Part shown: positions 59,167 to 64,000 of the stretch, one piece after another | Numbering within the stretch: the stretch's first letter is position 1 | Layout of the letters: each line of letters starts with the position of its first letter | Assembly (NCBI GenBank): GCA_039177555.1 | Contig: JBCDFV010000024.1 | Location: forward strand, 1-64,000 | Origin: JANQGH01 sp039177555 | GTDB taxonomy: Bacteria > Pseudomonadota > Alphaproteobacteria > DSM-16000 > Inquilinaceae | Length of the DNA: 64,000 nucleotides | Direction: 5' to 3' | The notes under the pieces: model-generated | The model's database searches: none | Told to the model about the DNA's origin: nothing | Seen by the model: the letters and a program-made list of their open reading frames with translations, nothing else | Position numbers and translations under genes: made by a program

Positions 59167-61176
59167 CTATGCCGCGATGGAGGCGGCCTGCTTGTCGGCG
59201 CGATTGGTTTGCGCCGCCTCCAACGCGGTCACGTCGGTGGGCTGCTGTTCCTCGGGCATCTGAAACAGGCCCCAGCGCACCGTCGCCAGCCCGATATCTT
59301 CCCGTGCGCTGAGCACGGTCGCCGGCACGGCCAGCAATAGGCCGACGACCACCGGCAGGAACCAGACCAGGGCGGCCGGTTCGATCCAGACGACAAAGGC
59401 GGTCATCGCCACGCCAAGCGCCAACGGCATGGCCTGGCTGCGCAGGCCGTGGGCCCAGGAGATGCCGCCGCCGGCCCGGTTCTGCGGCTCCCACCCCGAC
59501 GATTTGCCGGCCAGGATGCCCACGATCGCGCTCGTACGCGCCATCATCAACACCGGCGCCAACAGGGCCATGAAGCTGACCTCGGCGGCGACGCCCAGGC
59601 TGAACCTGGCGGCCCCGCCATAGCGCCGACGGGTTTCCGGCCGCGCCAGGATGGCGGCCGCCCCCAACAGGCGCGGCGCGATCAGCAAGACGGCAATCAC
59701 CGCCAGCATCCAGATCTTCGGCGCCAGGGCTGCCAGCCTGTCGACCACGGTCGGCACGTCCGGATCGTTCAGCGCTGGTGCGACGATTTCGGGGGCCGCG
59801 AACAACGACCAGCAGGCAGCCCCGATCAAGAGCAGCCAGAGGGGGGCTGCCAGATAGTTCACGATGCCGATCAACAAATGTATCCGGCTGACGCTGTGCA
59901 GCCCCGGCTGAAACAGGATCGCGATGTGCTGCAGGTTGCCGTTGCACCAGCGCCGGTCGCGCTTCAGATAGCCGGGCAGGTCCGGCGGCATTTCCTCATA
60001 ACTGCCTTCGCTGACCGGCAGCAGCCAGACCTCATAGCCGGCGCGGCGCATGAACGCCGCCTCGACAAAATCGTGGCTCAGGATTTCGCCGTTCAGCGGC
60101 CCCAGGCCACGCACCTCCGGCAGGTGGCAGTGCCGCTTGAACGGCGCCATGCGGATGATGGCGTTGTGGCCGTAATAGTTGGACTCGCTGCCGAACCAGA
60201 ACGCCATGCCCATCGACAAGGGGTGCATGGCGATGCGGGCGCCGAACTGCATCAGCCGGCCGAACAGGGTGGTCTGGCGCGCGATCAGCGGCGTGGCCTG
60301 GATCAGGCCGGCCTGCGGGTTGGCGTCCATCAGCCTTGCCAGGCGGACGATCGTGGCCCCGTCCATGATGCTGTCGGCGTCCAGGATCAGAAGATAGTCG
60401 TACCGGTCGCCCCAGCGGCGGCAGAAATCGGCGATGTTGCCGGCCTTGCGCCCGGTGTTGGCGCGCCGGCGTCGATAGACGATGCGGCCGGGCCTGTCCT
60501 GCGCCTGGCGCCAGCGGTCGATCGCGGCCTGCTCGCGCTCCGCCTCCGGCCCGTCGCGGGTGTCGCTCAACACGAACAGGTCGAACCGGTCGCCCTCGCC
60601 GGTCTCGTCCAGCGAGCGCAGGGTCGCCTCAAGCCCACGGATCACGCGGCGCGGGTCTTCATGATAGATCGGCATGGCGATCGCCGTGCGGCCGGCCGGG
60701 GCCAGGCGCGTCCGTCCCTCTGGCACCGGCAGAACCACGCGGTCGCCGCGCCTGCCCATCAGGATCAGGACCATGCCGGCCAGCGCGCTCCAAAACGACA
60801 GCGCGATCATGGTCAGCGGTATGGCGACGGCAATGACGATCCCGATCCCCAGCGCACTGGCGCGGTCGGCGAAGATTACGTCGGCGAGGCCCCAGAGCAG
60901 GCTGGCGACGGTGGCCGCGACCAGGGCCAGAATGGCCAGCCTGCGGCCGGTAAGACACCGGCGCCGGAAATCCGCCAGGCGGACGTGCCGGGCGCCCTCG
61001 GCGATCTGGGTGGGGGCCATCAGGGTCGGCGTCATCGGGGCCTGGGCCATCGGGGTCTGGGCCATCGGGGTCTGGGCCATCGGGGTCTGGGCCATCGGGT
61101 TTGGGCCGATTGAGGGGCCGGGCTTGTGGGTCACCCGCCGATCCCTGATCCCGGCACGCGTTCGCACTCGGTCCAT
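59167..61176 (-). CDS. mdoH: Glucans biosynthesis glucosyltransferase MdoH (OpgH)
   Basis: This inner-membrane glycosyltransferase (about 669 residues) polymerises UDP-glucose into osmoregulated periplasmic glucans. GT2 motifs: TAIAMPIYHEDPRRVIRGLE, FDLFVLSDTRDGPEAE, DYLLILDADSIMDG (DxD) and LKRDRRWCNGNLQH (QxxRW-like). Helices flank the domain. The N-terminal cytosolic tail contains a five-residue repeat (PMAQT four times), encoded by a 15-bp tandem repeat. Start at MDRVRTRAG (61176) is likely; later Met codons are possible. The OpgG partner is not in the window, but opgC is nearby. Confidence 0.92.
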   Translation of the reverse strand: MDRVRTRAGIRDRRVTHKPGPSIGPNPMAQTPMAQTPMAQTPMAQAPMTPTLMAPTQIAEGARHVRLADFRRRCLTGRRLAILALVAATVASLLWGLADVIFADRASALGIGIVIAVAIPLTMIALSFWSALAGMVLILMGRRGDRVVLPVPEGRTRLAPAGRTAIAMPIYHEDPRRVIRGLEATLRSLDETGEGDRFDLFVLSDTRDGPEAEREQAAIDRWRQAQDRPGRIVYRRRRANTGRKAGNIADFCRRWGDRYDYLLILDADSIMDGATIVRLARLMDANPQAGLIQATPLIARQTTLFGRLMQFGARIAMHPLSMGMAFWFGSESNYYGHNAIIRMAPFKRHCHLPEVRGLGPLNGEILSHDFVEAAFMRRAGYEVWLLPVSEGSYEEMPPDLPGYLKRDRRWCNGNLQHIAILFQPGLHSVSRIHLLIGIVNYLAAPLWLLLIGAACWSLFAAPEIVAPALNDPDVPTVVDRLAALAPKIWMLAVIAVLLIAPRLLGAAAILARPETRRRYGGAARFSLGVAAEVSFMALLAPVLMMARTSAIVGILAGKSSGWEPQNRAGGGISWAHGLRSQAMPLALGVAMTAFVVWIEPAALVWFLPVVVGLLLAVPATVLSAREDIGLATVRWGLFQMPEEQQPTDVTALEAAQTNRADKQAASIAA
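61032..61105. repeat. 15-bp tandem repeat inside mdoH
   Basis: The unit GCCATCGGGGTCTGG is repeated about four times with small changes. On the coding strand it encodes repeating Pro-Met-Ala-Gln-Thr in the N-terminal tail of MdoH. Being a multiple of three, copy-number change would keep the frame. Confidence 0.8.
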
Positions 61177-62441
61177 GCACTCCTCGTCGTTACGAACAGC
61201 GTCAGTCTCAACGTCATTCAGATCCTTAGACCGGCGATAAGGCGTCGCGTTCATCACACCGGACTGATTGGGAACCTTTAACCTAAGCCTTTTAGCAGGC
61301 GCCGCAAACGCCGCTGGCGCACGTTCGATCACAAAGCGGAGATCGCCGGGCGATGGCGCGTTGCCGCCGCCGGATCACGAGACCTAAGGACCCTCGGTCC
61401 GACCGGTCGCCGATGGCCCGCCTATCGTCTGCCCAGCACCTGGCGACCAAGGCCGACGAACCTTGCATAAGGAACGAAAACTGTTTGGCCAGATCAAGGC
61501 GGCCGCATGGCGCCAAGAAAGACGGATTGGGGCAAGGCGGATTGGGGCAAGGCGGACTGGCGGCAGGTGCCGAAACCGCCGCACGGGGCGCCGGCGCGGC
61601 CGATCGAGAATCGGGACGGCGCGCATTGGGTTCATCCCAGACAAGAAAGATTGACCTCTAACCATATCATTTGGAGAGTCTTTCTCATCTTGGCTCTTAA
61701 GCTGCAACCATAGAACGAGCGCGGCGCTTCACCGCTTTTACGGATTTACAGCCAAGCGGGCACCCGCCCAAGCGGATGCTTAGCACCGAAAGGCGATGGT
61801 GTTCCTGACCATGCAGGCTTGGGCGCTGGAAGAATAATACGCTGAAAACAAGGGATTTTTATCGGGAAAAGCGCGGTGCCGGCGATGACCTTTTGACAGT
61901 GTGCCCCATTGTCCACACCGTCTTCCACCCACGCCAAAACACGCCGCCGGATCGTCACCCGGCCGATCGGCAATGTGTAATCGAGACCAAGGTGTGGCAA
62001 ATAGGTGACACCCAGACGCCAAATTTATGGTCCCGGCGTCCGTCTGGCGCCGGTGGCGCCTCAGCCGAACGCCTAAGAAACTGAATTTATTTGGTTTTTC
62101 CGGGTGGATTCGCATCCGAACCTCAGGTTGAGAAAGCCGATTTAGGGGTTTGACCGTCCTGGCAAAATGGCTAGGTTGGCAACGTTCGTTAGGATTCGGA
62201 CACAGAGTGTTTCTTCTTTCGCGAAACTTCAGGACACTGAGGTCATTGAACGAATGGGCATCGATCACAGCAGCACGCGCATGGGCCGCGGCGCTTTGCG
62301 TCGGCGCCCCAATGCGCTTGAACAGCGCCCTACGCGTGGCATTTGCGCCACGCTTGAACCGGCCATTGAATCGGCCATGCCGACCATGCAACGCGCGCTG
62401 ACAGCCGTTCCGGATGCAGCCTTTTTGAGGGAAACAGGATC
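61177..62441. other. Gene-poor 1.3-kb region
   Basis: No convincing gene was found. At 61507-61713 a plus-strand frame contains three 15-bp tandem units (61521-61565, GATTGGGGCAAGGCG) coding DWGKA, and the minus strand reads LAPIRLAPIRL; neither has family features. Around 62333-62350 GCGTGGC and GCCACGC can pair. The part 61780-62140 is AT-richer with short T runs. The region probably holds promoters for mdoH and for the repeat protein at 62442; a small RNA is possible but not shown. Confidence 0.45.
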
Positions 62442-64000
62442 ATGAGCACCCGCAAGACGTCTCTTCTTCTCGGTACCACCAGCGCCGTGGCGCTGTCGGT
62501 GTTTGCCTTTGGCTCCATGGGGTCAAACACGGCCTACGCCGATTGCTTTGGCGACAACGGCAGCCCCAACGGAGATGGCTGGATCGGCGACAATGCCCCC
62601 ACGGTCATCGACTGTGACCCGGCTGCTGTTGATGGCAGCGACGTTAGCGGTGACGGCGACGACGGCGACCCCGCTTTGGGCGCCGGCGACACGATCACGA
62701 TCGACGGTTCCAATCTTGGCATAATCAGCGGCAACGGCGGCGGCGACACCATCATCTTTCTTGATGGCCTAGTCTCTGAGATCCGAGGCAACGAGGACGG
62801 CGATACGATCCTGATGTCGGGTGGTCAGACCAAGAACGATGTTGAAGGTAATGACGGCGACGACACGATCCTGATCACGGGCGGCCAGGTCGGCAATGGC
62901 GTTGGAGAAGATGATGTCACAGGTGGTTTTGGCGACGATTCGATTTTGATTCAGGATGCCACGGTCACCGTCGACGTTGAAGGCAACGGCGGCAACGACA
63001 TCATTACCATCAACAACTCGGATATCGGCGACGACGTCACGTGCTCCAGTGGCAACGATTTCATCACGATTGAGAACGGTGCCGAGATTGCCGATGACGT
63101 AAACTCGGGTGGCGACGACGATACGATCGTCATGACCGACGGCACCGTCGGCGGGGAGATGGACGCCTCAGGCGGCAACGACTCGATCAGCTTCACCGGC
63201 GGATATGTCGAAGAGGACGTCGAAGGCGGTTCCGGTGACGACAACATCCTGATCAGCGGCACGGCCGAGGCCGACGACAACGTTGTCGGCGATTCGGGCA
63301 ATGACGTCATCACCGTTGGCGGCTCCGCGCGCGTCGGCGACGGCGGCAGCGACGATCTCGAGGGCGGCACAGGTAATGATTTCATTACCGTCGAGGGCGA
63401 CGCCACCATCGACCGTCTGGTTGAGGGCAATGAAGACAACGATACCATCATCGTGCGCGGGAACGCGGAGGTCGGCGACGATGTCGAGGGTGATGAGGGC
63501 AATGACACCATCACCATCGCTGGCAGTGCCGACATCCTTGAAGACGTTGAAGGCAACGCGGGCGACGACACGATCAATGTCGAGGGCGACGCGACCATTG
63601 CCGGCAACGTGGCCGGTGACGTAACCGACGACGCCGATGGCGAAGACGTCATTAACATCTCCGGCGGTTCGATCGGCGGCAGCGTCTTCGGCGACAGCGG
63701 TACGAACATCGACTTCGACGACGCAAACGACACCATCAATGTCACCGGCGGCAACATCAGCGGCAGCGTTTTCGGTGAGGGTGGCGACGACGTCATCACG
63801 ATGAACGGCGGTGTTGTGCAGAACAACATCTACGGCGACGGTCTGGGATTAGAGATCGGCAACGACATAATCAATCTGGCCGGCGGCGAGGTTGTCGGAG
63901 ACGTCGAAGGCAACAAGGGCGACGACCTGATCAACCTGACCGGGCCGATCGTCATTGGCGGCCTTATCAAGGGCGGCCTCGGCGATGACACCCTGGCGGT
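62442..64000 (+). CDS. Large exported acidic Gly/Asp repeat protein (partial, runs off the window)
   Basis: At least 519 residues are encoded with no stop. The start MSTRKTSLLLGTTSAVALSV is a signal peptide, cut near TAYADC; AGGGAAACAGGATC precedes the ATG. The rest is a chain of about 20-30-residue units built on G(N/G)xGDDxI, for example VEGNDGDDTILITGG and LEGGTGNDFITVEGDATI, with alternating beta strands. It suggests a beta-helix or calcium-binding RTX-like solenoid, very rich in Asp and Gly with few Lys/Arg. It may be an autotransporter passenger or a secreted adhesin; the C-terminus that would decide is missing. Confidence 0.8.
   Translation, partial: MSTRKTSLLLGTTSAVALSVFAFGSMGSNTAYADCFGDNGSPNGDGWIGDNAPTVIDCDPAAVDGSDVSGDGDDGDPALGAGDTITIDGSNLGIISGNGGGDTIIFLDGLVSEIRGNEDGDTILMSGGQTKNDVEGNDGDDTILITGGQVGNGVGEDDVTGGFGDDSILIQDATVTVDVEGNGGNDIITINNSDIGDDVTCSSGNDFITIENGAEIADDVNSGGDDDTIVMTDGTVGGEMDASGGNDSISFTGGYVEEDVEGGSGDDNILISGTAEADDNVVGDSGNDVITVGGSARVGDGGSDDLEGGTGNDFITVEGDATIDRLVEGNEDNDTIIVRGNAEVGDDVEGDEGNDTITIAGSADILEDVEGNAGDDTINVEGDATIAGNVAGDVTDDADGEDVINISGGSIGGSVFGDSGTNIDFDDANDTINVTGGNISGSVFGEGGDDVITMNGGVVQNNIYGDGLGLEIGNDIINLAGGEVVGDVEGNKGDDLINLTGPIVIGGLIKGGLGDDTLA

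Noticed and set aside
61507..61713. 68-codon frame with DWGKA repeats as a gene
   Set aside because: Coding is possible, but it rests only on a tandem repeat, with both strands open and no convincing ribosome site.
62951..63829. Minus-strand Ser/Pro-rich frame opposite the Gly/Asp repeat protein
   Set aside because: It is the mirror of a repetitive gene; the plus frame has a signal peptide and ribosome site, the minus frame has neither.

Overview
The window looks like chromosomal DNA of a high-GC alphaproteobacterium, probably Rhodospirillales-like. This is an inference from gene content: the MdoH/OpgC periplasmic-glucan pair, a DUF6522-type protein, many ABC uptake operons, and overlapping high-GC genes. 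No rRNA or tRNA was seen. The right end is cut inside a long repetitive exported protein.

Layout. 1-3.4 kb: a lipoprotein and two paralogous LuxR-type regulators. 3.6-14.1 kb: a complete type I-E CRISPR-Cas locus (cas3, a small HTH gene, cse1, cse2, cas7, cas5, cas6e, cas1, cas2) followed by a 20-repeat array. 14.2-19 kb: an oligopeptide/nickel-type ABC importer. 19.3-22.9 kb: a GNAT acetyltransferase, dihydroorotase, rhodanese and a MarR operon. 23.0-24.2 kb: a second CRISPR array of 17 repeats with the same leader and a relic of the cas2 3' end. 24.3-35.1 kb: a carboxylic or aromatic acid uptake and CoA-activation cluster (acyl-CoA dehydrogenase, isochorismatase-like hydrolase, TPP enzyme, amidohydrolase-like protein, LivJHMGF-type importer, PaaK-like ligase). 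35.2-45.7 kb: a phosphodiester scavenging cluster (tandem GDPD, Ugp-like ABC importer, Na/Pi carrier, IMPase-like phosphatase, LacI regulator) carrying three matching palindromic operators. 46-51.4 kb: an EEP-fold hydrolase and an RND efflux pair. 51.7-59.1 kb: a CoA-transferase, a second TPP enzyme, OpgC, a TTC38-like protein, a YeeE/TsuA-like transporter and a YHS protein. 59.2-61.2 kb: the glucan glucosyltransferase MdoH. 61.2-62.4 kb: no convincing gene. 62.4 kb to end: start of an acidic Gly/Asp repeat protein.

The most interesting signal is between cas3 and cse1 (6236-6368). Two degenerate copies of the CRISPR repeat flank a 20-nt spacer. In both copies the same stem base pair has changed in a compensatory way. 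The first 16 nt of this spacer recur with one mismatch at 6311-6326, right after an AAG PAM and just upstream of a plausible sigma-70 promoter. This is the architecture expected of a crRNA-like guide that directs Cascade to a nearby promoter (the CreR or CreTA classes). The controlled transcript would be either the HTH gene plus Cascade operon or a small toxin. A strong hairpin with a short T run just before cse1 suggests a second layer of control. The second array appears to have arisen by duplication of the cas2-end/leader/repeat junction.
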